Program-made: the position numbers and the translations under genes
Part shown: piece after piece, positions 43,848 through 51,895 of the stretch
Layout of the letters: the number at the start of each line of letters is the position of its first letter
How positions within the stretch are numbered: the stretch's first letter is position 1
The notes under the pieces: generated by a model
What the model saw: the letters and a program-made list of their open reading frames with translations, nothing else
Told to the model about the DNA's origin: nothing
Database searches by the model: none
Origin: Nitrospira japonica
GTDB taxonomy: Bacteria; Nitrospirota; Nitrospiria; Nitrospirales; Nitrospiraceae
DNA length: 64,000 bases
Assembly (NCBI RefSeq): GCF_900169565.1
Contig: NZ_LT828648.1
Coordinates: 932,876-996,875 of the forward strand
Direction: 5' to 3'

Positions 43848-44477
43848 ATGCGCCTCTCCCCGGCAATCCGGCATCTCTCGCTGGCCGATCCGGTCCTAGG
43901 TAGATTGATCCGCGACGTCGGGCCTTGCAAGCTGATCATACGACAGCGACGGTCGCCGTTCGAATCGCTGACCAGGGCCATCGCCTATCAGCAGCTTCAT
44001 GCACGGGCGGCCGAAAGCATCCTCCGCCGTTTCAGGGCCTTGTTTCCGGGCCGCCGATTTCCGCGCCCCGACCAAGTGCTGGCGATCGACGCCGAGCACT
44101 TGACCGCGGCCGGTTTTTCTCGCGCCAAGGTTGCGGCGTTGCGCGATCTGGCCGACAAGGTGCTGGACGGCACCGTGCCTTCCGGCCGTCTCATCACTCG
44201 GCTCGAGGACGAGGTGATCGTCGAACGGCTGATAGAGATCCGAGGTATCGGACGATGGACGGCACAGATGCTCCTGATTTTTCAGTTGGGGCGGCAGGAC
44301 GTGCTGCCGGTCGACGATTTCGGCGTGCGGAGCGGCTTCAAGATCCTGTATGACCTCGGATCCTTGCCGACGCCGGCCGAAGTCCTGCGGTTCGGCGAAC
44401 GATGGAAACCGTATCGCACCGCCGCGTCATGGTATCTGTGGCGAGCAGCCGAGCGCGCGAATTTCACGAAGGTGTGA
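43848..44477 (+). CDS. DNA-3-methyladenine glycosylase II-like (AlkA family)
   Basis: HhH-GPD DNA glycosylase of 209 aa that removes alkylated bases. The helix-hairpin-helix is LIEIRGIGRWTAQMLLIF, and the catalytic Asp follows in VLPVDDFGVRSG. SLTRAIAYQQLHARAAESIL is the conserved N-terminal helix. It lacks the extra N-terminal domain of E. coli AlkA, as many short homologues do. It starts six bases after the nitroreductase gene, so the two are probably cotranscribed. Confidence 0.92.
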   Translation: MRLSPAIRHLSLADPVLGRLIRDVGPCKLIIRQRRSPFESLTRAIAYQQLHARAAESILRRFRALFPGRRFPRPDQVLAIDAEHLTAAGFSRAKVAALRDLADKVLDGTVPSGRLITRLEDEVIVERLIEIRGIGRWTAQMLLIFQLGRQDVLPVDDFGVRSGFKILYDLGSLPTPAEVLRFGERWKPYRTAASWYLWRAAERANFTKV

Positions 44478-44501
44478 CCGTCCGCCTTACCCTCATCCAT
44501 C

Positions 44502-45380
44502 ATGGCTGACCGAAAGAAACGACTTGAGTCCAACGTAGACGGGCAGTTTTTCGTCGACGCGACCTGCATCAATTGCGATGCGTGCCGTCAACTGGCGCCC
44601 GAGACCTTCCAGGAGATAGGAGACTACTCCGCCGTGATGCGACAGCCGGTCGGCGAGACACAGACGCGCCGGGCCTATCAAGCCTTACTGGCGTGTCCGG
44701 TCGGTTCGATCGGGGCCGAGCGCCCGGACAGCACGCACATGGATCACGCGAAGGCCAGCTTTCCGCTGCATCTGGAGGGAGGGGTCTACTACTGCGGGTT
44801 CAATTCGGAGAAATCGTTCGGTGCCAACAGTTTCTTCGTCCACCATCCGGAAGGGAACTGGCTGATCGATTCGCCGCGATACATCAAGCATCTGGTCGAG
44901 GCCTTCGAGCAAAAGGGCGGGATCCGATTCATGTTTCTCACACACGAGGACGATGTGGCGGACGCGGACCGCTATGCCGGGCGGTTCGGCGCCGAGTGCT
45001 TCATTCACCGTGCGGACGCGGGTGCGGTTCCCTTTGCCCGGCGGATCATCGATGGAACCGCAGCACAGCGTCTTGCACCGGATTTCCAGGTCGTTCCGGT
45101 GCCGGGCCACACGCCCGGTTCTCAGGCGTTGCTGTACAAGGAACGATTTCTCTTCACCGGCGATCATCTCTGGTGGGAGCCGCATCCCGGCCGGCTGAAT
45201 TCACCGGAGACACTGGTCTGGAACCGTGAACAGTTGGATCGGTCCATCGGGATTCTGCTCGACCATCGGTTCGAATGGGTGCTCGCGGGGCATGGCGACC
45301 GTGTCCGCTTGTCCGTCGACGAGCTGCATCGTCAATTGCGCCGGCTCCTGCGGCGCAGGCAGGGAGTCGCTGCGTCTTGA
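44502..45380 (+). CDS. ferredoxin domain fused to a metallo-beta-lactamase domain
   Basis: A 292-aa cytoplasmic fusion. Residues about 1-75 are a single-cluster ferredoxin: CINCDAC supplies three cysteines and LLACPVGSI the fourth. Residues about 85-285 are a metallo-beta-lactamase fold with THEDDVADADRYAGRF in place of the usual HxHxDH, then PVPGHTPGSQAL, FTGDHLWW and AGHGDR. The first metal motif is degenerate (HEDDVAD), so metal binding may be altered. Coupling an iron-sulfur cluster to this fold suggests a redox reaction. No ribosome binding site is obvious before the ATG. Confidence 0.82.
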   Translation: MADRKKRLESNVDGQFFVDATCINCDACRQLAPETFQEIGDYSAVMRQPVGETQTRRAYQALLACPVGSIGAERPDSTHMDHAKASFPLHLEGGVYYCGFNSEKSFGANSFFVHHPEGNWLIDSPRYIKHLVEAFEQKGGIRFMFLTHEDDVADADRYAGRFGAECFIHRADAGAVPFARRIIDGTAAQRLAPDFQVVPVPGHTPGSQALLYKERFLFTGDHLWWEPHPGRLNSPETLVWNREQLDRSIGILLDHRFEWVLAGHGDRVRLSVDELHRQLRRLLRRRQGVAAS

Positions 45381-45435
45381 GAGATCGGGTTGACCGTATG
45401 ACATCGGCATCCACCGCGAGAGACAAGAGCGCGTC

Positions 45436-46167
45436 ATGAGTGTACTCCACGGGAAAGTCGCGATCGTCACCGGCTCATCCAGCGGCATCGGCCGGGCGAT
45501 TGCGGAACGGTTTGCTCACGACGGCGCCATCGTCGTCGTGAACTACCGTGAGAACGGAGACAGGGCGAAGGAGGTTGTTGCAGGCATTCAGGCCAAGGGT
45601 GGAAAAGCCATGGCGGTTCAGGCCGACGTGGGCACGGTCGCCGAGGGACGGCGTCTCGTCTCGGACACGCTCACACAGTTCGGCCGGTTGGATATTCTTG
45701 TCAACAATGCCGGACACTTTCTTCCCAAGACGCTCGCGCAGACGACGGAAGCGGAGTTCGACCGGATCATGGCGCTGCACGCCAAGGGTCCCTACTTTCT
45801 CATGCAGGAGGCGGCCCATGTGCTCAAGGAGGGAGGCCGTATCGTGAGCATCTCGACCGCGGGGACGCACATGAACTTTTACGGCGCGACGGCGCACCTG
45901 GGGAGTAAAGCCGCACTGGAGCAGTTTTCGAAGGGGCTGGCGCTGGAGCTGGCTCCGCGAGGTATCACCGTCAACGTGGTGTCTCCCGGCATCACGGACA
46001 CCGGCGTGCTGACGGACCACTACAAGCGCATGGGGACGGAGTTGTCGCCGTTCAAGCGGCTGGGGACGCCCAAGGACGTCGCCGATGTCGTGGCATTTCT
46101 CGTCAGTGAAGAAGCCGGATGGTTGACCGGGCAGAATATTCATGCCGACGGCGGATTGGTCCATTAA
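45436..46167 (+). CDS. short-chain dehydrogenase/reductase
   Basis: A classical SDR of 243 aa. TGSSSGIGRAIAERF is the NAD(P) motif, VNNAG is present as LVNNAGHF, and the catalytic triad is Ser in SISTAG, Tyr in NFYGATAHLGSKAAL and Lys in GSKAAL. The sequence is close to glucose/3-oxoacyl reductase types (FabG-like). The substrate is not assigned. It is followed ten bases later by an NmrA-type gene in the same direction. Confidence 0.9.
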   Translation: MSVLHGKVAIVTGSSSGIGRAIAERFAHDGAIVVVNYRENGDRAKEVVAGIQAKGGKAMAVQADVGTVAEGRRLVSDTLTQFGRLDILVNNAGHFLPKTLAQTTEAEFDRIMALHAKGPYFLMQEAAHVLKEGGRIVSISTAGTHMNFYGATAHLGSKAALEQFSKGLALELAPRGITVNVVSPGITDTGVLTDHYKRMGTELSPFKRLGTPKDVADVVAFLVSEEAGWLTGQNIHADGGLVH

Positions 46168-46177
46168 GGAGGGTATC

Positions 46178-47128
46178 ATGGCGGAGAAGAAAATCATCGC
46201 AGTCGTCGGGGCAACCGGCGCGCAAGGCGGCGGATTGGTCCATGCGATCGCGAACGATCCCGCGAGCGATCTGAAGGTCCGCGCCTTGACGAGAAGCACG
46301 CAGGGGGACAAGGCCAAGGCGCTGGCTGAGATGGGCGTGGACGTCGTCCAGGCCGATCTCGATGATCTCGAAAGTCTCAAGCGCGCCTTTGCCGGAGCCT
46401 ATGGCGTGTTCGGCGTGACGAATTTCTGGGAGCATCTTTCGCCGGAAAGGGAGTTGAAGCAGGCCGCGTCCCAGGCGGAAGCGGCCAAGGTCGCCGGCGT
46501 GCGGCACGTCATCTGGTCGACGCTCGAAGACACCCGCCGGTGGGTGCCGCTTTCCGACTCTCGCATGCCGACCTTGATGGGAAAGTATAAGGTCCCTCAT
46601 TTCGACGCGAAGGGAGAGGCCGATCGGGAATTCAGCAGCCGGGGCGTGCCCACGACGTTTCTTCTCACCTCGTTTTACTGGGACAATCTGATCTTTTTGG
46701 GGATGGGTCCCAAGAAGGGTCCGGACGGCGTGCTGCAGTTCTCACTGCCCATGGGAAATGCGAAGTTGCCCGGTATCGCGGCCGAAGACATCGGCAAATG
46801 CGCGCTTGGCATCTTCAAAAAGGGCGAGGAATACATCGGCAAGACCGTCGCGGTCGCGGGAGAGCTGTTGAGCGGCCCCGAGATGGCCCGGGCCATGACC
46901 GAAACCTTCAAGCAACCGGTACGCTATCAGGACATGACACCGGAAGCCTATCGCGCCCTCGGTTTCCCCGGCGCCGACGATCTCGGCAACATGTTTCAAT
47001 TCAAGCGCGACTTCAACGAGGCCTTCTGCGGACCCCGCAATCCGTCCGTCGCCCGCGCGCTGAATCCGGCCCTGCAGTCGTTTGCGACGTGGCTGAGCCG
47101 CAATAAGAGCCGTATTCCGTTACAGTAA
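46178..47128 (+). CDS. NmrA-like NAD(P)-binding protein
   Basis: A 316-aa atypical SDR of the NmrA/HSCARG group. The cofactor motif IAVVGATGAQGGGLVHAI is at the N terminus. VFGVTNFWEHLSPERELKQA and VRHVIWSTLEDTRRW are characteristic of the HSCARG-like NADPH sensors. The active-site Tyr/Lys of true dehydrogenases is absent, so a sensing role is plausible. AAGGAGG precedes the ATG. It sits between the SDR and RidA genes. Confidence 0.88.
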   Translation: MAEKKIIAVVGATGAQGGGLVHAIANDPASDLKVRALTRSTQGDKAKALAEMGVDVVQADLDDLESLKRAFAGAYGVFGVTNFWEHLSPERELKQAASQAEAAKVAGVRHVIWSTLEDTRRWVPLSDSRMPTLMGKYKVPHFDAKGEADREFSSRGVPTTFLLTSFYWDNLIFLGMGPKKGPDGVLQFSLPMGNAKLPGIAAEDIGKCALGIFKKGEEYIGKTVAVAGELLSGPEMARAMTETFKQPVRYQDMTPEAYRALGFPGADDLGNMFQFKRDFNEAFCGPRNPSVARALNPALQSFATWLSRNKSRIPLQ

Positions 47129-47146
47129 CGCGTACAAGGAGCTGGC

Positions 47147-47533
47147 ATGGCACGACAGAATGTTTCGACCGGAGGTCCCTGGGAAAGCAAAATCGGCTAT
47201 TCACGGGCGGTGCGGGTCGGTCCATCGATATCCGTGTCGGGTTCGACGGCCATGACGCCGTCGGGTCTCGTCGGCAAAGGCGATCCCTATGCGCAGACGA
47301 TCCAAACGTTCAAGACCATTGAAGCGGCGCTGAAGCAGGCCGGGGCCTCGCTGAGCGACGTGGTTCGGACCCGTATCTACATGGTGGACATCGATCAATG
47401 GCAGGAGGTCGGCCGGGCGCATGGCGAAATCTTCGGCGCCATCAGGCCGGCCACGACGATGGTCGAAGTGAAACGGCTGATCGACCCCGACATGCTCGTG
47501 GAGATCGAAGCGGACGCGATCGTCTCCGCTTGA
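47147..47533 (+). CDS. RidA family protein
   Basis: A 128-aa trimeric RidA/YjgF-type protein. The conserved Arg that binds the carboxylate is in AIRPATTMVEVKRLIDPDML, followed by VEIEADAI. These proteins hydrolyse reactive enamine and imine intermediates made by pyridoxal-phosphate enzymes. AAGGAG stands seven bases upstream of the ATG. It follows the NmrA-like gene by 18 bp and precedes the BT1-like transporter by 13 bp, in one transcript. Confidence 0.9.
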   Translation: MARQNVSTGGPWESKIGYSRAVRVGPSISVSGSTAMTPSGLVGKGDPYAQTIQTFKTIEAALKQAGASLSDVVRTRIYMVDIDQWQEVGRAHGEIFGAIRPATTMVEVKRLIDPDMLVEIEADAIVSA

Positions 47534-47546
47534 TGCGACGCACCGC

Positions 47547-49178
47547 ATGCTGAATCATCTCACCCGTTGGGTCGATCGGAACATCCTGTCTCTCGGACGT
47601 GAGATGCGGCTGTCCTACCTGCCGCCCCTCATGGTCTATCTCGCGTACGGCATTTCCGGGCTCACCGGAATCGTCGGCACCTTTTTCGTCAAGGATTATC
47701 TGGGGCTTTCCGCGTCGTTTCTTGCGGCGCTTGGATTTTGGGCCGGCATTCCCTGGGCGTTGAAAATGCCCATCGGGCACGCCGTCGATCTGCTGTGGCG
47801 GTGGAAAAGTTGGCTGGTCGGCCTGGGCGCCGCGCTTCTGGCGCTCAGCCTCGGCATCATGGCCGCGCTGATCGGCAACCGGGAGGCCATGACGGCGGTC
47901 CTGCCGGCGGAAACGTGGTACGTCCTGAGCGTCTTGCTCGCGCCGATCGGCTACGTCATCCAGGACGCGGTCGCCGACGCCATGACCGTCGAGGCGGTTC
48001 CGACGGTGGACGAGCAGGGCCGGCCGTTCGCTGAGCAGACCCGGAAGCTGATGCATACCACGATGCAGACGCTGGGGCGCGTCGCCATCATCGGGGGCGG
48101 CATCCTCGTGGCCCTCATCAATGTGTATGTGTTCACAGGGGTCGAAGGACTGCCGCAGGCGGACATCGCGAGGCTGTACTACCGGGTCTACCTGATGGCA
48201 ATGGTTATTCCCGTCGTGTCGGTGCTGGGCGTATGGGTGGCCTGGCATCTCCGTCGCAGGCAATTGCATCAGTTGATGGGGCAAGGTTTCAGTCGTGATG
48301 AGGCGCGGAGCATGACGGACGCGCGCGAAAGCAGCGAGGCGGCTGAGCCGAACTGGTGGATCCTGGGCGGAAGCCTGGTCTTCGTGGTCTTTACGCTGGC
48401 GGCCGGATTCAGCCGTCTCGACTACAGTGAGGAAATCGTCTTCCTTGGCTCGATGGGGATCGTGCTTTTTCTCATGATCAAACTCGTGCGTGAACTGGAT
48501 GCGGATAAGCGCGCCACATTGGTGGGCACGGCGGTCGTGGTCTTCATCTTTCGCGCGATTCCCGGCACCGGCGCCGGAACGACGTGGTGGATGATCGACG
48601 AGTTGAAGTTCGACCAGCAGTTTCTCTCGGTATTGTCCCTGATCGGGAGCACCCTGACGCTGGCCGGCTTGTTCATCTTCCGCCGGTTCATGGCCGAACG
48701 GTCGATCGCCTATGTGGTCGGCTTTCTCACGGCGGTCGGGACCCTGCTCTCGTTACCGGTGGTCAGCATGTACTATGGACTTCACGAATGGACCGCCAGG
48801 ATGACGGGAGGAATCGTCGATGCGCGCTTCATTGCCTTGATCGATACTGCGCTGGAATCTCCGCTCGGCCAGATTTCCATGATTCCCATGCTGGCCTGGA
48901 TCGCCAACTCGGCCCCGGCTAATTTGAAAGCCACGTTTTTTGCCGTCATGGCGTCGTTCACCAACCTTGCGCTGTCCCTGAGCCAGCTCGGCACGCAATA
49001 CCTGAACGATATTTTCGTCGTGACGAGGGAAGTGCGGGATCAGGCGTCCGGCGCCCTTCAGACCCCGGCCGACTACAGCCAGTTGGGCTCCCTGCTGATC
49101 GTGCAACTGGCGCTGGGACTCGCGCTGCCATTCGCCGCGATCGCATTCGCGAAAATCACTCGCTTCAAAAGCGCATAG
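47547..49178 (+). CDS. BT1/folate-biopterin transporter-like MFS protein
   Basis: A 543-aa inner-membrane protein with about 12 hydrophobic segments. Features that point to the BT1 (folate-biopterin) branch of the major facilitators are LKMPIGHAVDLLWRWKSWLVGLG near segment 2-3 and APANLKATFFAVMASFTNLALSLSQLGTQYLN near the end. A central cytoplasmic loop at about residues 230-265 is hydrophilic. The transported molecule is not predictable from sequence. It is the last gene of the SDR-NmrA-RidA transcript. Confidence 0.75.
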   Translation: MLNHLTRWVDRNILSLGREMRLSYLPPLMVYLAYGISGLTGIVGTFFVKDYLGLSASFLAALGFWAGIPWALKMPIGHAVDLLWRWKSWLVGLGAALLALSLGIMAALIGNREAMTAVLPAETWYVLSVLLAPIGYVIQDAVADAMTVEAVPTVDEQGRPFAEQTRKLMHTTMQTLGRVAIIGGGILVALINVYVFTGVEGLPQADIARLYYRVYLMAMVIPVVSVLGVWVAWHLRRRQLHQLMGQGFSRDEARSMTDARESSEAAEPNWWILGGSLVFVVFTLAAGFSRLDYSEEIVFLGSMGIVLFLMIKLVRELDADKRATLVGTAVVVFIFRAIPGTGAGTTWWMIDELKFDQQFLSVLSLIGSTLTLAGLFIFRRFMAERSIAYVVGFLTAVGTLLSLPVVSMYYGLHEWTARMTGGIVDARFIALIDTALESPLGQISMIPMLAWIANSAPANLKATFFAVMASFTNLALSLSQLGTQYLNDIFVVTREVRDQASGALQTPADYSQLGSLLIVQLALGLALPFAAIAFAKITRFKSA

Positions 49179-49197
49179 CCGGGATTCAGTCATGGGT

Positions 49198-49232
49198 TGT
49201 TCCTCAACGGTGAGCCTGATGAGAGAGGAACA
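49198..49232. terminator. hairpin after the BT1-like transporter gene
   Basis: TGTTCCTC (49198-49205) pairs with GAGGAACA (49225-49232), followed by TTT. It starts 20 bp after the stop, so it probably ends that transcript before the tmRNA gene. Confidence 0.4.
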
Positions 49233-49454
49233 TTTAGCAGGATGCCCTGGCATCAGGTTGCCCCGTGCGGTATCATGAGGGCGTAACAGAAGCTGGATCG
49301 GCCTGAAGAATCTGTCTCATGATGACAGGTTATTCAGAATGGCCGTCCATGAAGGCCACAGCGAGCGAGATGTCGAGGCGTACGTCCCAGTCCGTTGAGG
49401 CATTGAGCGAAGCGAGAACGCAGCTGGTGGTCAGTTCCATCATCCGGAAAAAAA

Positions 49455-49802
49455 GGGGGCGACCGGTTTCGACGGGGATACTGACGCCATCGGTGCATGT
49501 CGAGCTCTCGGGGACTCGTAAAACTCCGGGAAAATGCAACTGCCAATCAAGAACTGGCACTCGCAGCTTAATCAGCTGTGACGTCGTTCCATCTGAGGCC
49601 CGCGGGGGTGGAATGGCGCGATGCAGCGGGCTGGTCCAACGCCGGTGCTCAGCGGCGAAGGACGAGAACATTCTGGGCTAGCGGCCGTTCTAAGCCTGCC
49701 GATGGGCGTGGGTGGCCGCGAAATTTAAACTATCGGCTACACATGTAGATCCGGTGTGCCGACGATCTTCGGACAGGGGTTCAACTCCCCTCGCCTCCAC
49801 CA
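49455..49802 (+). ncRNA. ssrA: transfer-messenger RNA (tmRNA)
   Basis: A 348-base tmRNA that rescues stalled ribosomes with SmpB. The 5' end GGGGGCGACCGGTTTCGACG is the standard start, and its first seven bases pair with the CGCCTCC of the 3' end (one G-U pair). The T-arm GGACAGGGGTTCAACTCCCC and an encoded ACCA tail close the molecule. The tag reading frame lies at about 49536-49571, ending ALAA and TAA (49569-49571); depending on the resume codon the tag is ATANQELALAA or a shorter or longer form. Pseudoknot stems, e.g. GCGGCC...GGCCGC near 49681, follow. Confidence 0.95.
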
Positions 49803-50125
49803 AACCTCGCTTGCGCGTGCTACCCGCTTGGTATCGTTTTATCGCGATTGAGGCGGGCGGATAAACCCATCAAGTAAGGGTTTTGTTGCTGTCTTCGTGC
49901 GTTCCGGCGGCTCATCAGGTGAAGCCCTTTCCCATTGACGCCGCCGGATGCACCCTTTCTGATTATCCAGACCCCTTCCTCTTTCTTTCCTGTCAGACCT
50001 GTCGATTTATCCGTCGATAAGGCTTATTCTTAGCCGGTCCAAGACTGAGGTCAAACATTCCCGACACGGTATCCTCGCGGTGGCCCTGCAACAATAGTGA
50101 TCGCCTGACGTATTCGTGGAACCGC
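49803..50125. other. intergenic downstream of ssrA
   Basis: No gene is visible. A weak hairpin, AAACCC (49863-49868) with GGGTTT (49878-49883) followed by TTGTTG, may terminate tmRNA synthesis. I looked for a second copy of the tmRNA 3' end as a sign of an integrated element and found none here. Confidence 0.5.
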
Positions 50126-51157
50126 GTGAAACGGTATTGGCCGGGTCATGCGGGAATGTGCGCGTATTCCAATCTGACAGAAAAAGTCGGTTGGCTTATC
50201 TGGTTCTTCCTCTTTGGATCGCTCCACCTCTCATTCGCCCAGGAGCCGGCATCGCCCTCGCTTGAAGGCGTGCGGACTCCCTCTCAAGAGCAGAGCAGAG
50301 GGCCTGCTTCGACTGAAACCGACCACGAAATTGATGCGGACAGTGGAGAGCAAGGGCCGGAAGACGAGAGATCGGTTCGATCTCGCCGGGTGGTCGGGCG
50401 ATTAGGGGCTCGGCCACTCACTCTCGAGGAGCAGGAGGAAGCGAAACGCTTGTCCGCCATCGCGGCGAGAATGGGGACGGATCCGACGGCCATCATCGGG
50501 CGGGTTCAAACCCTCTTTCGGTACGATGCCTTGGAAGGAGGCAGCCGCGCCAGCAATTTGGTCGGTCGCATCGACGTGCCCTATCACAAGAATTTTCTCC
50601 TGCGGGCGGATCTGCCGTATGTCTGGTCGGATCCAAACCAGCCCGGAGCCAGTAGTCAAAATGGCGTGAGCGATCTGTTGGTGCGAGCCGGCGGACGCGT
50701 GTATTCCGACCCGGCGGATACAATTTTTGCCGGTGTGGATTTCACATTCCCGACGGCTGCTGACAAATTGGGAAGCGGGAAGTACACGGTGGGCCCCGGT
50801 GTGGCAACGGCTCATGTATTTCCTACCTGGGGATCCATCGTCTTCGCGCTGCTTCAACACCAATTCTCGGTCGGAGGTGACCCTTCCCGAAATGATGTTT
50901 CTGCGTCCCGTCTCCAGTGCTGGTTCAACACCATTTGGACGGACCATTGGTGGACTCAGATTGAAGCCGTCGCGCAAATGAATTGGGAGCAGAAAGAGAA
51001 AACCAGCATGACGTTGGAATTTGAAGGAGGCTATCGGTTCACGAAGGATTGGGCAGTCTGGCTCAGGCCGGGGGTCGGGCTCTGGGGACGGAGTCTTCCA
51101 GGCGCCTATGATTGGAATTTCGAGGTCGGAATCCGGCGCATGTTTGCAGGATTTTGA
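50126..51157 (+). CDS. putative outer-membrane beta-barrel protein
   Basis: A 343-aa exported protein. Hydrophobic WLIWFFLFGSLHLSFAQ at about residues 23-39 is a signal core with Ala-Gln cleavage. An acidic, Ser/Glu-rich linker runs to about residue 115. From about 125 on, short alternating beta segments end with aromatic residues (FLLRADLPYVW, TIFAGVDFTF, WWTQIEAVAQMNWEQ, WNFEVGIRRMFAGF), and the C-terminal Phe is typical of outer-membrane barrels. It recalls transporter-type porins of unknown substrate. The start is a GTG with a weak ribosome binding site, and an ATG at 50156 is also possible. Confidence 0.7.
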   Translation: MKRYWPGHAGMCAYSNLTEKVGWLIWFFLFGSLHLSFAQEPASPSLEGVRTPSQEQSRGPASTETDHEIDADSGEQGPEDERSVRSRRVVGRLGARPLTLEEQEEAKRLSAIAARMGTDPTAIIGRVQTLFRYDALEGGSRASNLVGRIDVPYHKNFLLRADLPYVWSDPNQPGASSQNGVSDLLVRAGGRVYSDPADTIFAGVDFTFPTAADKLGSGKYTVGPGVATAHVFPTWGSIVFALLQHQFSVGGDPSRNDVSASRLQCWFNTIWTDHWWTQIEAVAQMNWEQKEKTSMTLEFEGGYRFTKDWAVWLRPGVGLWGRSLPGAYDWNFEVGIRRMFAGF

Positions 51158-51184
51158 GCCCGTTCACGGCATCGCAATCGGGAC

Positions 51185-51670
51185 TCAAGAACTCTCCAAT
51201 GACCGCTCGTTCACGTATCGAATGGCGGTTCCTGACAAATATTCTGTGAACCCCGTCTCATCGGTCGGGCTTTGGGCGAAGCTCCAACGGTCGTAATAAA
51301 AAGGCCACCATCCGCCGAAGCTCCCTCCCGCCGGTCCCATCGTGGATTCGGGAGCCGATCCTGCGCCGACAGTTTCTAATACATCGGACTTTCCCATGAT
51401 CACCGCATCCGCTCCCAGCGTCGCCGCGCAGGCCAGAATCTTCTCGCGCAGTTCGTCTTCATCGGCACTCTGGCTCGTCGCGATGATCCTGGCCAACTTC
51501 ACGTGGGGAGCGTCGGGCTCGGATTCCAGCCACTGGAGTGATTCCGAATTCTTCTTCGGAGGATACACTTCGTGGGTCAATGGTTCGACGCGCACCGACA
51601 CGCAGGCAGTCAAGAAGGAGAGAAGCAAGGAGATCACTCCGCAGAGGACAAGACGGCGTCGACTGTTCAT
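51185..51670 (-). CDS. putative lipoprotein
   Basis: A 161-aa protein with a lipoprotein signal (VLCGVISLLLSFLTAC, lipobox Cys23). A conserved-looking core follows: VKLARIIATSQSADEDELREKILACAATLGADAVIMG, similar in feel to heavy-metal-binding or YbjQ-like folds, where Gly-Ala-Asp-Ala-Val is common. The C terminus is Gly/Trp/aromatic rich (GGSFGGWWPFYYD). The function is unknown. It is convergent with the outer-membrane barrel gene and divergent from the formylglycine-enzyme-like gene. Confidence 0.75.
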   Translation of the reverse strand: MNSRRRLVLCGVISLLLSFLTACVSVRVEPLTHEVYPPKKNSESLQWLESEPDAPHVKLARIIATSQSADEDELREKILACAATLGADAVIMGKSDVLETVGAGSAPESTMGPAGGSFGGWWPFYYDRWSFAQSPTDETGFTEYLSGTAIRYVNERSLESS

Positions 51671-51895
51671 GTCCGACCACCGGTCACGAAACTGAGCAAC
51701 GGTATACGCACGGCTCGGACCGTCCCTCTTGGTACTCTTGCTGTAGGCGCTCCCCTACAATGTGTGTTAAAAGTCTTTTATTTTCCGCGTGATTCGCCAG
51801 CGACCCTAGATTTATTATAGCTGCTTTCGGTACGCTGAAGGCGTCAGACTTGTTCCGGCCGGTCGGCCGGAGAGAAGAACGACTCGGACCACACG
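51671..51895. promoter_or_regulatory. divergent intergenic region
   Basis: It separates the lipoprotein gene (leftward) from the formylglycine-enzyme-like gene (rightward) and is AT-richer than its neighbours around 51760-51825. TACAAT and TTATAG look like -10 elements but have no convincing -35 partners, so I do not fix promoters here. Confidence 0.35.

Noticed and set aside
49248-49262. TGGCATCAGGTTGC resembling a sigma-54 promoter
   Set aside because: The GG and GC are nine, not ten, bases apart, and no palindrome pair stands upstream.
49319-49681. 120-aa plus-strand frame and a 113-aa minus-strand frame
   Set aside because: Both overlap the tmRNA gene, whose ends and tag frame are clear; the frames are by-products of structured, GC-rich RNA.
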